Below, piece by piece: positions 17,314 to 25,973 of a stretch of DNA of 49,489 nucleotides; position 1 is the first letter of the stretch; every line of letters begins with the position of its first letter. The notes below the pieces were generated by a model that was not told the origin of the DNA, did no database searches, and saw only the letters and a list, made by a program, of their open reading frames with translations. A program made the translations under genes and the position numbers. This DNA comes from a virus. The DNA is taken from the IMG/VR virus record IMGVR_UViG_3300031839_001727, positions 1-49,489 of that record. One strand, 5' to 3'.

Positions 17314-17925
17314 CTAGACCTCATAGCTATAGGTGTTGCCCAGGGCGATGTCGTCTCCGACCAACCAGAGGCCGTCGCCGATCCGATAGTTCACGCTGGT
17401 CAATGAGACTTCACGAAGGCGGCAGCGCGCCGGCACAACGTTCTTAAGGCGGCCCGCAATTCTGCCGGCCTCGGATCTCGTGATTGGCGTAGGAATCTCA
17501 ATCCAATAGTCAGCCCATCCATAGTTCGAAGGACCGATCCGCCATGTCCCTCCATCCTCCCGAGCTCCACCAACAAAGACGTCGAGATCACCAAGTCGGG
17601 GAAGGTCAGGATTCTCGATGATCACCGCATCCGGATACCCCAAGGCCTCCAGTGCAAGGGATGCCGCGCGGCGTGTACCTTTGATCCGGTGAAGCGTGAT
17701 GGCTGCAGCCACAACTTCGCGCTTACGTTCGGTGGGCCAGGAGGCATCCCAATCATCCACTGAGAGAGCCCAGGCAAGCCATGGCAGAAACGCCGATGGC
17801 GCCGCTGCAGGGCGCCACACCAGCCGGATATCCACCGGTATGTCGAATGCCCCCGGCAGCGCACCCGCCAACGCCTTCTCGGCCGGCCCGCTGTGCGGCG
17901 GCAGAATGTCGTCGATGTCAGGCAT
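17314..17925 (-). CDS. I: Baseplate protein, P2 gpI-like
   Basis: The 203-residue product follows the gpI pattern: ILPPHSGPAEKALAGAL at the start, LPWLAWALSVDDWDASWPTERKREVVAAAI (about 48-77) and HRIKGTRRAASLALEALGYPDAVIIEN. GpI forms part of the baseplate wedge with gpJ, whose gene lies immediately upstream. Length is close to the P2 protein. Confidence 0.9.
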   Translation of the reverse strand: MPDIDDILPPHSGPAEKALAGALPGAFDIPVDIRLVWRPAAAPSAFLPWLAWALSVDDWDASWPTERKREVVAAAITLHRIKGTRRAASLALEALGYPDAVIIENPDLPRLGDLDVFVGGAREDGGTWRIGPSNYGWADYWIEIPTPITRSEAGRIAGRLKNVVPARCRLREVSLTSVNYRIGDGLWLVGDDIALGNTYSYEV

Positions 17926-17929
17926 TCGA

Positions 17930-18829
17930 TCACTCCGTGACGGTGATCGTCACCGTGGTTGCAAACGGGGCCACGTTCGGTGCGGCAATGATGTCGGCGA
18001 CCGGCGCAGTGATGACGACGCGCCTGACGCCGGGACGATGCAGGGCACCATGTATTCCTGAGATCGCGACGGTCGCACCAATCGCATGAGCCGCGTCGAG
18101 ATAGTCGGACAGTGCCGCCTGCGCTTCCTCGAGAACCACGCCGGTATCTGGGCCGTCGAGCATTTCGATCCGTGCGGTGACCTCGAATGGTGCAATGGTG
18201 GCCGAACTCACCGTGACCGTGTCAGTCAGAGGCCGAACGTCTTCGGCATTGACGGCCTCGCCCACTATCTCGAGAAGCGCTGGAGCAGCGGTTCCGTCTC
18301 CGGTCGCCGACAAGACGTACAAGTGAACATGCCCGGAAGGTACCGGGAGGTTCGGGTTCCCCGGACCGATCACCGCCACATCTTTCACGTCTGCATCGGC
18401 AGATAGTGCATGGAACTCGTAGGCGCCGCGCGGGCCAGCAACTGAGAATCCTTCGGGCGCGATCTGGATCCGTGAACGGAAAGAATCGTCGCCTTCAAGA
18501 ACCTCATCGTCGTCTTCGGTTTCCTCCTGGATAACGGCACGTTCGACGCCATAGAGCGCACCAATATGATCAAGGTCGCTTCCGGTCGCGTAGGCGAGCA
18601 GAACCGCCTTCGCTCCATCATTGATCTCGGCTCTGATCATCAGGACATAGGCTGCCGCGACCTGGAGAACCTTGTTCGCCGCCTCGCTCTCAAGCTGAAG
18701 AACGGGCTCAATGTTTGGCATGAGTGCGATGCACGCGGCCTTCATCTCGGCGAGAATGGCCTCGTAATCAAGCGTCTCGACGATCTTCGGCGCCGGCAAT
18801 GCGCTCAGGTCAACTTGGGAATAAGCCAT
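17930..18829 (-). CDS. J: Baseplate wedge protein, P2 gpJ-like
   Basis: The 299-residue protein has VDLSALPAPKIVETLDYEAILAEM at the start, AATGSDLDHIGALYGVER (about 80-97, the most conserved block), FRSRIQIAPEGFSVAGPRGAYEFHALSA (about 116-143) and the VGPGNPNLP region. This is the Baseplate_J family, which links sheath and hub. It is flanked by gp25/W and I as in P2. Confidence 0.92.
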   Translation of the reverse strand: MAYSQVDLSALPAPKIVETLDYEAILAEMKAACIALMPNIEPVLQLESEAANKVLQVAAAYVLMIRAEINDGAKAVLLAYATGSDLDHIGALYGVERAVIQEETEDDDEVLEGDDSFRSRIQIAPEGFSVAGPRGAYEFHALSADADVKDVAVIGPGNPNLPVPSGHVHLYVLSATGDGTAAPALLEIVGEAVNAEDVRPLTDTVTVSSATIAPFEVTARIEMLDGPDTGVVLEEAQAALSDYLDAAHAIGATVAISGIHGALHRPGVRRVVITAPVADIIAAPNVAPFATTVTITVTE

Positions 18830-18833
18830 CGCT

Positions 18834-19244
18834 TCACCTCACCGCCACTTCGCCGCCACCCAGTGTCACGACGATTTTTCTACTGCCTTCTGGCGTGTCG
18901 TCTCCGACCAGTGCGCGCGGCCGGTAGATACCGGATATCGTGACTTGAAGAGCGCCCGTTCGAGCATCGCTCCCGTCCAACGAAATGCTTTCCACGGTGA
19001 ACCTCGGCTCCCACTGCTCGATCGCCGAGGTGATCGAGGCCATGACCGGAAGCATTTCCTGCCGATTGATCTGTCGACCAAGAGCCTCCGGCACAAACGA
19101 CCCGTACCATTCGCGCATAAAGCGGGAGCCGAAGCGCGTGAGGAACATGTCGCGCAGGGATTGCACGACATGCGGCCAGCCACGCAGATTGGCGCCGGTC
19201 ATGGCGTCGATACCGACCCCGGGGTCTCTGCTTGTCGTCGCCAT
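18834..19244 (-). CDS. Baseplate protein, P2 gpW / T4 gp25-like
   Basis: The 136-residue protein has LRDMFLTRFGSRFMREWYGS (about 30-49) and ITSAIEQWEPRFTVESISLDG (about 71-91), the core of the gp25-like (EPR-motif) family. The EPR residues are present. It connects sheath to baseplate in contractile tails. Gene order (V, this, J, I) fits P2. Confidence 0.9.
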   Translation of the reverse strand: MATTSRDPGVGIDAMTGANLRGWPHVVQSLRDMFLTRFGSRFMREWYGSFVPEALGRQINRQEMLPVMASITSAIEQWEPRFTVESISLDGSDARTGALQVTISGIYRPRALVGDDTPEGSRKIVVTLGGGEVAVR

Positions 19245-19259
19245 GATCCGACCTTCTGA

Positions 19260-19496
19260 TTACTTGCTGTCGTCTTTGCCCTTCGCCTTTGGGGCGGACT
19301 TGGCAGCATCCTTTGCGGCCTCGCTGGCGTCGACTCTCGGTTGGACATCGGCTTGTTCCTTTCTCAGGATCAACGTGCCCTCCCGAACCCCGGCTTTCGC
19401 TTGCTGTTCCGTCAGAATCAGCTCGGGGCCGACGCCGCTGTTTCGTTGACCGGCGACAAACCGGCCCGCCTTCTCGGTAATCACATAGCGGGGCAT
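19260..19496 (-). CDS. Small Lys/Ala-rich protein in the baseplate operon
   Basis: The 78-residue product begins MPRYVITEKAGRFVAGQRN and continues with ELILTEQQAKAGVREGTL, then ends in a Lys/Ala-rich tail (EAAKDAAKSAPKAKGKDDSK). The tail resembles a disordered DNA- or membrane-contacting end. It is packed between gpV and the gp25-like gene, so it is probably expressed as part of the tail operon. No family is recognised. Confidence 0.6.
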   Translation of the reverse strand: MPRYVITEKAGRFVAGQRNSGVGPELILTEQQAKAGVREGTLILRKEQADVQPRVDASEAAKDAAKSAPKAKGKDDSK

Positions 19497-19511
19497 GGTG
19501 CCCTCCTCTTG

Positions 19512-20027
19512 CTAGTGTGGGGTGCTGGTATCTGATGGACCCGACATCACTGCACCATGGACGTGCGTGGCGCCGATGTTGGTTCCGTCGTGCCTCACCA
19601 TGCCCCCGGTAATGGTCAGGCCCGTTTCACTGATTTCGATGAAAACGCCGTCAGCCGTGATCGTCAGCCCACTGCCTGTGAGTTCGACGCGAACACCTCC
19701 GAAGGTGAGAACGTGCTCACTCGCGGAGGTCGAAGGCGGCGCGTTTCCCCCTCCGAAAGAAAGCGGCGTGGCGATCCCTTGCGAGGTTTCACCGCTCGGA
19801 GCGGACAAGATCATCTGTTGCCCAACCGAAGGCGGGCTGTGGATCTTCAGCGCACCCGCGGTCTGCGAGTAAGGCACCCACGGCGACAGCATTCCGTCTC
19901 CGAGGTCCAGACGAACAAGCCCGTTGGCAGGATCAACCTCTGAAACGACACCCTGCCTGCCGGACGCCGCCAAACGCCTCTCCAGCTCAGCGACGCGACG
20001 TGCGATCGCTTCAAGTTCATGGATCAT
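19512..20027 (-). CDS. V: Baseplate spike protein, P2 gpV / Mu gp45-like
   Basis: The start at 20027 overlaps the end of the upstream gene. The 171-residue product opens with a coiled part (ELEAIARRVAELERRLAAS) and then an OB-fold region (VVSEVDPANGLVRLDLGDGMLSPWVPYSQ). It goes on through PPSVGQQMILSAPSGE to a beta-helix of repeating GSGLTITADG and SETGLTITGG turns. A metal-binding type GATHVHG (HxH) sits near the end. This is the membrane-piercing tail spike. Confidence 0.88.
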   Translation of the reverse strand: MIHELEAIARRVAELERRLAASGRQGVVSEVDPANGLVRLDLGDGMLSPWVPYSQTAGALKIHSPPSVGQQMILSAPSGETSQGIATPLSFGGGNAPPSTSASEHVLTFGGVRVELTGSGLTITADGVFIEISETGLTITGGMVRHDGTNIGATHVHGAVMSGPSDTSTPH

Positions 20028-20811
20028 CGCGATCGTTGTCCTCGAATTCGGCCTCTTCCAGCGGGACAGGATCATCCGCGCCGACAGGGCCAAGGCCGAT
20101 GCCGGAGATGGTTTCGAGGTTCACACCGAGTTGCCCGGCAAATCGTCGCCATTCGGTGATCGGATCGCCCTCGGCATCTTCCCGAAGAACATCGGCAATT
20201 CGTCCGAACTGACTTTCTGACATAAGCGTAAGGGCGCGGTCCCAGGCCGACCCCGCTTTCAAGGGCTGACCGGGAACGGGATCCACGAGTGGCTCAAGCG
20301 TGAGCACGACCTGGCGAATGGCAAAGCGATTTCCCTGTTCAGCCGATGCGCCACGTCTCGACAACCGGCGCGCGCAATTGGACGCGACAAGCCGCCATAT
20401 CTGTGACCAGGTGCCGCCGCCCATCGTGAGCGCTCGGATCGCCTGGCGCTCAATCAGGTCCAGCAGAATTTCGTTGGCAGCGTCGCGGCCGGATATCTCG
20501 ATGATCTGTGCTGTCTCCGGCCCGTCGGGCCCGTCGGGCCCGTCGGGGTCCAGCGATACGGTCGTACGACCTGCATAGACCACTTCTATGACAAGCTCGA
20601 CCTGGCCACCTTGAAGAAAATCCGCAAAGCCCGTCGGGGCCGACTGATCATCATCAGTATAGATCACGATCAGCGGTCGGGGTTCATCGGCTGAAGAAAC
20701 ACGCTGATCGATGGGATCGATGTCAGAATCGAAGACGGCGTCACCGGCAAGCGTGTTGCCGGTGATCGCCTGTACCGCCGCGATCCGTAGAATGGTGCGG
20801 GCAAGGCTCAT
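20017..20811 (-). CDS. Head-tail or tail-completion region protein
   Basis: The product (264 residues) opens with LARTILRIAAVQAITGNTLAG and includes RPLIVIYTDDD, GGQVELVIEVVYAG and a later helical domain ISGRDAANEILLDLIERQ. A Pro-Asp-Gly repeat (SLDPDGPDGPDGPE) is encoded by a 9-bp tandem repeat near 20520-20550, which could vary in copy number. It lies between the capsid module and gpV. I recognise no family; position suggests a tail completion or neck role. Confidence 0.6.
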   Translation of the reverse strand: MSLARTILRIAAVQAITGNTLAGDAVFDSDIDPIDQRVSSADEPRPLIVIYTDDDQSAPTGFADFLQGGQVELVIEVVYAGRTTVSLDPDGPDGPDGPETAQIIEISGRDAANEILLDLIERQAIRALTMGGGTWSQIWRLVASNCARRLSRRGASAEQGNRFAIRQVVLTLEPLVDPVPGQPLKAGSAWDRALTLMSESQFGRIADVLREDAEGDPITEWRRFAGQLGVNLETISGIGLGPVGADDPVPLEEAEFEDNDRDDP

Positions 20812-20814
20812 GGT

Positions 20815-21222
20815 TCACTCCCATCGGGTGATAACCAGCTCGAGATCGCCGGTTTGGGTCGGGCGGAGGTTCGAGATCATGAATGAGCGATGCGGCTCAT
20901 CGACAAAGCTCAGTTGATCACCCTTGCGTATCCCATAGGGAATTGACCGAACCGTGGTCGGGGATAGCCACACGACAAGGCTTTGGCCCGAAACCTTGGT
21001 GGATCCGCCTGACGCACCTGCCGTGCCCTGCCCTCCTACGGTGTCGATCGCTGGCCCCGAGGAATAGATTGCCCGGACCTGAACGGCCGGACGATCAGGG
21101 TCGGCGCCCGGATCGACATATTGCGATCCGGGCAAGCGTGGGGTGATGGTGATCGCCACGCCGAAAGCGTCCTCGACGGCGGCGGATACCATCGCGTCGA
21201 GTGCAGCAAACGGATCAGGCAT
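20815..21222 (-). CDS. Head-tail joining-type protein
   Basis: The 135-residue product has an N-terminal helix (FAALDAMVSAAVEDAF), then beta strands VAITITPRLPG, SLVVWLSPTTVRSIPYGIRKGDQLSF and LRPTQTGDLELVITRW. This layout resembles lambda FII-like head-tail connectors. Directly following the major capsid gene, as FI/FII do in lambda, it fits that role. The assignment is by position and fold pattern. Confidence 0.55.
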   Translation of the reverse strand: MPDPFAALDAMVSAAVEDAFGVAITITPRLPGSQYVDPGADPDRPAVQVRAIYSSGPAIDTVGGQGTAGASGGSTKVSGQSLVVWLSPTTVRSIPYGIRKGDQLSFVDEPHRSFMISNLRPTQTGDLELVITRWE

Positions 21223-21232
21223 GTTCGCCTCC

Positions 21233-22297
21233 TTACGGGGCGATCGTGCCGCGGATCAGGACGCCCGGACGCGAGCAGTATTGCAGTGCGTTCATCTGCG
21301 ATTCCAATTCGACCCGCTTACCGTTGGGCGACTCCCACTGCTTGGTGTAGAGACGCTCGCCCAGCGTGTTGACCGTCTCGATGTAGTCGGCCGGCGCGTA
21401 GATCGTCTTGAAGAGGCCGGGCACACCCACCGGGAACAGCTGCGCTTCATCCGGCTCGATGAAGGTGGTGGTTTCACCGTTGGTGTTCAGATAGGTGCCG
21501 CCGCGATAGTTCTCCCACACGATCCCGCCGTACCCGAAGGCGCCCCAGGACATATTCTCGAGCCCTTGCGCGACCTTCTGCTGGCGAAGCCATTCCGCCT
21601 GCGAAGTTCCCTTGAAGGTTTCGCGAACCTCCGGCGACTGCAGAAGGTTGTCGAAGAAGGTATCGCCGACGAAGGCATGCAAGCGATCAAACGATACCCC
21701 GCCCAGCGTATTGCTGACCCGGCGGATGGCAGTCGAGCACTGGGTCATGAACGAGCCGTCGGCAGCGCCCAGATCGAAGGCAATCGGCGCGGGCGCCGCA
21801 ATACCGAACGTCGAGAACAGGTCGAGGGTCGGCATGTACAGTTCACCATCGCTGGCGCGCTGGTAGACGACCTGACCGGTGATCGCACCCATCCGGGTCT
21901 GCTCTTCGGTAAGGGCGAAGCTGTCCACGTGGTTCATCTGCCGGCGATTGACCTTGGCGACGACCGTTTCCAGGTCCGATTCAGAACCGAATGCACGGAT
22001 GTTCTGAACCTCATCGGCGTTCACCGCGTCGTCGATCTCGAAGTGAGGGACCAGAAGCGGGATCAGCGAGCGGCCATCCTTCGGCAGGGTGTTTCCCGGC
22101 CCGCCCCGCGGCGTCGGGCCGACGACGCGAATGATGTTGCCTTGCACTTCCACCATCGCGGTGGTGGTGCTGATGCGATCCACATCGAACAGACCCATCC
22201 GGCCAATCCGTCCGGCCTTGTAGTTGATCTCGTTGATCGCCTGGGTGAGTTGGACAACCGAGAAGGCGTCCGAATTGAAGATATTGAGGCTCGGCAT
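21233..22297 (-). CDS. E: Major capsid protein, lambda gpE-like
   Basis: The 354-residue protein is of the lambda E family. Conserved points include the N-terminal FSVVQLTQAINEINYKAGRIG, LIPLLVPHFEIDDAVNADEVQNIRAFGSES in the first third, VDSFALTEEQTRMGAITGQV in the middle, and the C-terminal FKTIYAPADYIETVNTLGERLYTKQWESPNGK. It forms the icosahedral shell. The decoration gene lies just upstream. Confidence 0.93.
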   Translation of the reverse strand: MPSLNIFNSDAFSVVQLTQAINEINYKAGRIGRMGLFDVDRISTTTAMVEVQGNIIRVVGPTPRGGPGNTLPKDGRSLIPLLVPHFEIDDAVNADEVQNIRAFGSESDLETVVAKVNRRQMNHVDSFALTEEQTRMGAITGQVVYQRASDGELYMPTLDLFSTFGIAAPAPIAFDLGAADGSFMTQCSTAIRRVSNTLGGVSFDRLHAFVGDTFFDNLLQSPEVRETFKGTSQAEWLRQQKVAQGLENMSWGAFGYGGIVWENYRGGTYLNTNGETTTFIEPDEAQLFPVGVPGLFKTIYAPADYIETVNTLGERLYTKQWESPNGKRVELESQMNALQYCSRPGVLIRGTIAP

Positions 22298-22344
22298 GGA
22301 GCATATCCCTCGTCATATTGCGCCTTCTCGGGCGCGGGGTTGGT

Positions 22345-22704
22345 TCAGCGGACGATGATGCCCACGGCGGCCAGTTGGGTGTTCTTGGTGGTGACCTCGG
22401 CCGGCGTATCGACGTCGGGCGCGTAGACCAGCGTGTGACCGTTCACTTCGGCATCACGGGTCAGCGCGGCGACATGAATGTCTCCGTCGGTCGTGTCGCC
22501 ACCATAGAGTGCGATGGCGACTGCGGTCCCTGCGGCGGCGGCCGGGACGTATCCGGAGCCGCTCGCGGCAAGGACAGTGTTGGGCGCGATCACGCCGTTG
22601 CCTTCCAGCAAGGTGATATTTTCGCGCGAACGGCGACCGGCGGACTCGGAAAGAATGCACGCGGTCGGGCGGTTCCCATTATCGGTAAGGGGGGGCATAC
22701 CCAT
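22345..22704 (-). CDS. D: Head decoration protein, lambda gpD-like
   Basis: The 119-residue protein has the D pattern: ENITLLEGNGVIAPNTVLAA, GTAVAIALYGGDTTDG, and an ending of TKNTQLAAVGIIVR. Trimers cap the expanded shell at local three-fold sites. Gene order protease/scaffold, D, E is that of lambda. AAGGAGAC precedes the ATG. Confidence 0.88.
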   Translation of the reverse strand: MGMPPLTDNGNRPTACILSESAGRRSRENITLLEGNGVIAPNTVLAASGSGYVPAAAAGTAVAIALYGGDTTDGDIHVAALTRDAEVNGHTLVYAPDVDTPAEVTTKNTQLAAVGIIVR

Positions 22705-22760
22705 GTCTCCTTAGGTTGTTAAAAATCAGCCGCGACCGGCGATTCCGTGGGGGATTGAGA

Positions 22761-23153
22761 TCAGCCGCGACCCGCGTTGATCTTCGCGATGCTCTTCTTG
22801 TGCGCCGCAGCGCCAGAAGCGGCGTTCGCCTGTTCCTTCGCCGCAGCCTCGGCCGACGTGCCGTCGCCGCCGCACTCGACCTGCTCTGCGGAACGCTCCG
22901 CGATCGTGCGATAAGCGCCGGCTTTCGCCTCGGCCGGCATGCCGGCGAGGAAAGTGGCGGCAGCATCGGCGGACATGTCGCTGTGGAGTGCGACCTGGCG
23001 CGCGGCAGCGGGCCGATCTTTCGCGACATCACTGCTCATGATGGTCGAAATTCGGGTGCGCTCCGCCTTCGCGCTTTCGGCGCACGCCGTATCCATCTGC
23101 GCTTGGGTATAGCCGGCGTCAGCCCCCGGCTGGGTCTGGGTCTCAGTGCTCAT
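22761..23153 (-). CDS. Nested scaffold protein, lambda Nu3-like
   Basis: An internal ATG at 23153 in the protease frame has a near-perfect ribosome-binding site (GAGAGGAG, 5-8 bp upstream). It would give a 130-residue protein starting MSTETQTQPGADAGYTQAQM. The product is acidic, helical and Ala/Glu-rich (SADAAATFLAGMPAEAKAGA, GTSAEAAAKEQANAAS) and ends in a basic KKSIAKINAGRG, as scaffolds often do. Lambda expresses Nu3 in this way from inside C. The start is inferred and its use is not tested. Confidence 0.7.
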   Translation of the reverse strand: MSTETQTQPGADAGYTQAQMDTACAESAKAERTRISTIMSSDVAKDRPAAARQVALHSDMSADAAATFLAGMPAEAKAGAYRTIAERSAEQVECGGDGTSAEAAAKEQANAASGAAAHKKSIAKINAGRG

Positions 23154-24086
23154 GCGAGCTCCTCTCGATTGCCGGGCGGCCGGACCGGCGCGCCGCGATT
23201 GAAGTTCGGCAAGAACACCTTCGAACGTGCCGAACCGGTCGGCCAAGCCAGCCGCGATGGCCGCTTGCCCATGAAAGACGCGCGCCTCTGTAGCGCGGGC
23301 CTGATCTTCGGAAAGCCTGGGGCCGCGCCCCGTGGCGACACCCGCGATGAAGCGGTCGTAGAGATCATCGATCGTCGATTGGACGTCGGCCCGGACGCTG
23401 TCCGGCAACGGGCCAAGCGAGTTGCCGTCAACCTTGTGCGCACCGGCATAGATGAAGGTCGGGGCCCACCCCTTCTGCTGAAGCTCTCCGGCACGGTTGA
23501 CGTGCAGCATCAGGACGCCGATCGAACCGACGACCGAGGTCTCCGATACAACGATCTCGTTGGCGGCCGAGGCGATCCAATAGCCGCCGCTGCATGCTGC
23601 ATCATTCACCACCGCGACGACGCGCTTGCTCTTTGCCAACTCCGCAATCTGAGCAGCTACGGTTGTGATGCCGCCAGCCTCACCTCCGCCCGTGTCGATG
23701 TCCAGGATCACGGAGTGGACAGCGGGATCGTTGGCGGCCTCGCGAATCTGGGCGCCGATCCCCTCGTAGGAAACCAGCCCGGAGTTCGCGCCGATCCAGG
23801 CGCCGCGGTTCACTAGCGAACCGACAATACTGACGATCGCGACACCGTTGACAAGGCGCGCGGTCGAATAGCTGCCGTCATCACGGCGGTTCGTGCCGAA
23901 AAACCGGCTCGCTTCAGGTGAAAGATTGTTCAGTTCGGGTCCATCGATCCCGATCCGGCCGGCGAGAACGTCCATGATGATCGCGGCTTTGTCCGGATGA
24001 ACTACCAATGGACGGTTCAACGCTCTCTCAGCGATATGAAAAAGGGGCGCCCGATTGGACGCCCCTGTTTGGCCGATGCTGGTCAT
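22761..24086 (-). CDS. C: S49-family prohead protease, lambda gpC-like
   Basis: The 441-residue protein starts at 24086, just beyond the gpW stop. Its S49 domain carries VNGVAIVSIVGSLVN, SVILDIDTGGGEAGG, and the catalytic-Ser segment NDAACSGGYWIASAANEIVV, followed by SVVGSIGVLMLHVN. The C-terminal third is a separate Ala/Glu-rich scaffold part. Clp/SppA-like proteases of this kind cut scaffold and portal during prohead maturation. A nested start at 23153 yields the free scaffold. Confidence 0.9.
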   Translation of the reverse strand: MTSIGQTGASNRAPLFHIAERALNRPLVVHPDKAAIIMDVLAGRIGIDGPELNNLSPEASRFFGTNRRDDGSYSTARLVNGVAIVSIVGSLVNRGAWIGANSGLVSYEGIGAQIREAANDPAVHSVILDIDTGGGEAGGITTVAAQIAELAKSKRVVAVVNDAACSGGYWIASAANEIVVSETSVVGSIGVLMLHVNRAGELQQKGWAPTFIYAGAHKVDGNSLGPLPDSVRADVQSTIDDLYDRFIAGVATGRGPRLSEDQARATEARVFHGQAAIAAGLADRFGTFEGVLAELQSRRAGPAARQSRGARMSTETQTQPGADAGYTQAQMDTACAESAKAERTRISTIMSSDVAKDRPAAARQVALHSDMSADAAATFLAGMPAEAKAGAYRTIAERSAEQVECGGDGTSAEAAAKEQANAASGAAAHKKSIAKINAGRG

Positions 24087-24087
24087 T

Positions 24088-24351
24088 CTACCATCTCCCA
24101 CCCGACGCGAGGGCGAACCGCCGCGATCGCTTTCCTTGAAGCCGCGCGCACCGATCTTCGAATCCACGGATCACCGCGAGGAGCTTGTCGGGATCGCCCT
24201 TGGCGAACGTCAATTGGCGCTCGACGCCGTTCGGTCCGGCCCGAAACCGAACCTCAGCCGCGCTGCGACCCGCGATCATCCCGAAATATAGCTGCCGAAG
24301 CTTCTTGGCCGCCTCGCACGGATCGCTCTCGTCGATATCAAGCGTCGTCAC
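24088..24351 (-). CDS. W: Head-tail connector, gpW-like
   Basis: The 87-residue product fits lambda W, a small alpha/beta protein that plugs the portal after packaging. It has an N-terminal helix (PCEAAKKLRQLYFGMIAG) followed by the beta strands AEVRFRAGPNGVERQLTFAKGD and a basic helix near the end. It overlaps the portal gene. In lambda W precedes the portal; here it follows it. Confidence 0.75.
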   Translation of the reverse strand: MTTLDIDESDPCEAAKKLRQLYFGMIAGRSAAEVRFRAGPNGVERQLTFAKGDPDKLLAVIRGFEDRCARLQGKRSRRFALASGGRW

Positions 24352-25972
24352 TGTTGCCCTCGTCGTTGTCTCTGGCCTCGTCTTCCGATCCCTGCGGACC
24401 GCCGCCTGAGGCGTTCATGTAGACCGGCTCGCGCAGGCCATAGTTCTTGCGCATCTCCGCCTCCTGCTGACGCGCCGCGTACACATCCTCGATGTCCACG
24501 CCGAGCGCGTTGGCAATCTGGCCCTGCGACATGACGCCCATCCTTTCGAGCGCCTCGAAGGCCTTCGCGGCCTTGAGGACGTCTGCCAATGGTTTGGGAG
24601 ATCCGAGCCACAAGGCGCGGCTGGCGGCCGCCCGGTTTGCAATGAACGCCTCAACGCCGCCCGGAAAGGGGATGTCGCCCCTTTCGATCTGCTCTTCGAG
24701 CCACGCCTCATAGGCAAATTGGCAGAACGGAGCGACGATTTTCTCACGGCGCGCAGTCGTGACCTGGAATATCTCCGTCGTTCCGTAGCTGTTGGAATTG
24801 TACGATGCGCCCTGATACTCTCCCGTGAAGGACTCAAAGGTCATTCCAAGCGCCCGAGCGATTTCACGCTTCAGGTCATCCGCGAAGGCCTTGTAGTCGT
24901 CGCCTGGGGCATCTGTCTGCTTCAGCTCCAACTTGTCGCCCGGCATCAGATGGGCAATTCGCGCGTTCTTCCCGAAATCGACCCCACCGGCTTCGTAGAA
25001 CCCGGCAATCATTTCGAGATAGGCACCGAAAGCACCTTCGCCGTTCCTTGCGAGCTGCGCCTGCTCTTGCGCGGTCAGCAAGCTGTTGAGGGCATCCTCG
25101 GTCGGCATCTCGGATTCGATCACTGCGGCGTACAGTGTCTTCAGGACTTGTCCGGCCAGCGTTGCGTCAGAGAGATCGTCAAACTGCCGGATCACCTGAA
25201 GCGCTGCCACCAGGGGGCCGATTCCACGATACGCACCCAGCGGGCCGTCGTGAAAATGTCCGAGAACCCGACGACCAGCCGTGTCGCGTAACGGTACCCG
25301 CTTTTCCTGCCAGCCCATGCTGGGAACGTGGGTCTTGATCTCAGCCGCGATCGGTCGATCATCCGCGTCCAGGTAGAGACCGGTACGAATGCCCCTGAGG
25401 GTGTCATCCTTCCGAGACAGTCGGTAAGCCGGCATCACGCGGATCTTGGTGCCATGATGGTTCCAGCTTCGTTTCCGCCAGACGACCTCCGCAAGAATTT
25501 CGCCGGTCGCGATCCAGCCCCTGAAAGCCGCATCTTGCAGCTGACCGAAAGACCGCATCCCATGTACGTCGCACTCGTCGGCGCGGCGTGCCCACAGCTC
25601 GAAGCGCTGTTCGACCTGCCGCGCCCATTTCTGAGCTTCGGCATTTGTCATCCCGAACGTTTCGTTTTCAGGCTGTGCCTTCAGGCGCAGGCCGGTGCCG
25701 ACGGTGTTGGCGACGCACTGTTCAATCGCGCCGGAGAGCCAGCCCGAGTTGATGATGGCATCGTTCGCCCTTGCCGCCGCCTTTTCCCAGGCGGCGGCGA
25801 CATCGTCCTGCGCCTCGCGCACCGACGGGTTCCAGCGGTTCATGGCAACGGACCTGCCGCCGCGCATGTAGCCACTGACAAACCGCGAGCCCGCTCCACC
25901 GATCTTGACCGGAGCATCTGCCGACGGCCCGGATCCGGCGCCACCAAAAAGCCGCGAAAGGATCGTCATCAA
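24338..25972 (-). CDS. B: Portal protein, lambda gpB-like
   Basis: The 544-residue protein belongs to the lambda-type portal family. It has RWNPSVREAQDDVAAAWEKAAARANDAIINSGWL (about 46-80), VANTVGTGLRLKAQPENETFG, GEILAEVVWRKRSWNHHGTKIRVMP, and QAQLARNGEGAFGAYLEMIAGF in the second half. It forms the dodecameric ring for DNA entry. An Arg/Asp/Glu-rich C-terminus follows. The start at 25972 is three bases from the end of the terminase frame. Initiation at the next codon (MTILSRLF) is also possible. Confidence 0.92.
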   Translation of the reverse strand: MMTILSRLFGGAGSGPSADAPVKIGGAGSRFVSGYMRGGRSVAMNRWNPSVREAQDDVAAAWEKAAARANDAIINSGWLSGAIEQCVANTVGTGLRLKAQPENETFGMTNAEAQKWARQVEQRFELWARRADECDVHGMRSFGQLQDAAFRGWIATGEILAEVVWRKRSWNHHGTKIRVMPAYRLSRKDDTLRGIRTGLYLDADDRPIAAEIKTHVPSMGWQEKRVPLRDTAGRRVLGHFHDGPLGAYRGIGPLVAALQVIRQFDDLSDATLAGQVLKTLYAAVIESEMPTEDALNSLLTAQEQAQLARNGEGAFGAYLEMIAGFYEAGGVDFGKNARIAHLMPGDKLELKQTDAPGDDYKAFADDLKREIARALGMTFESFTGEYQGASYNSNSYGTTEIFQVTTARREKIVAPFCQFAYEAWLEEQIERGDIPFPGGVEAFIANRAAASRALWLGSPKPLADVLKAAKAFEALERMGVMSQGQIANALGVDIEDVYAARQQEAEMRKNYGLREPVYMNASGGGPQGSEDEARDNDEGNSDDA

Positions 25973-25973
25973 T

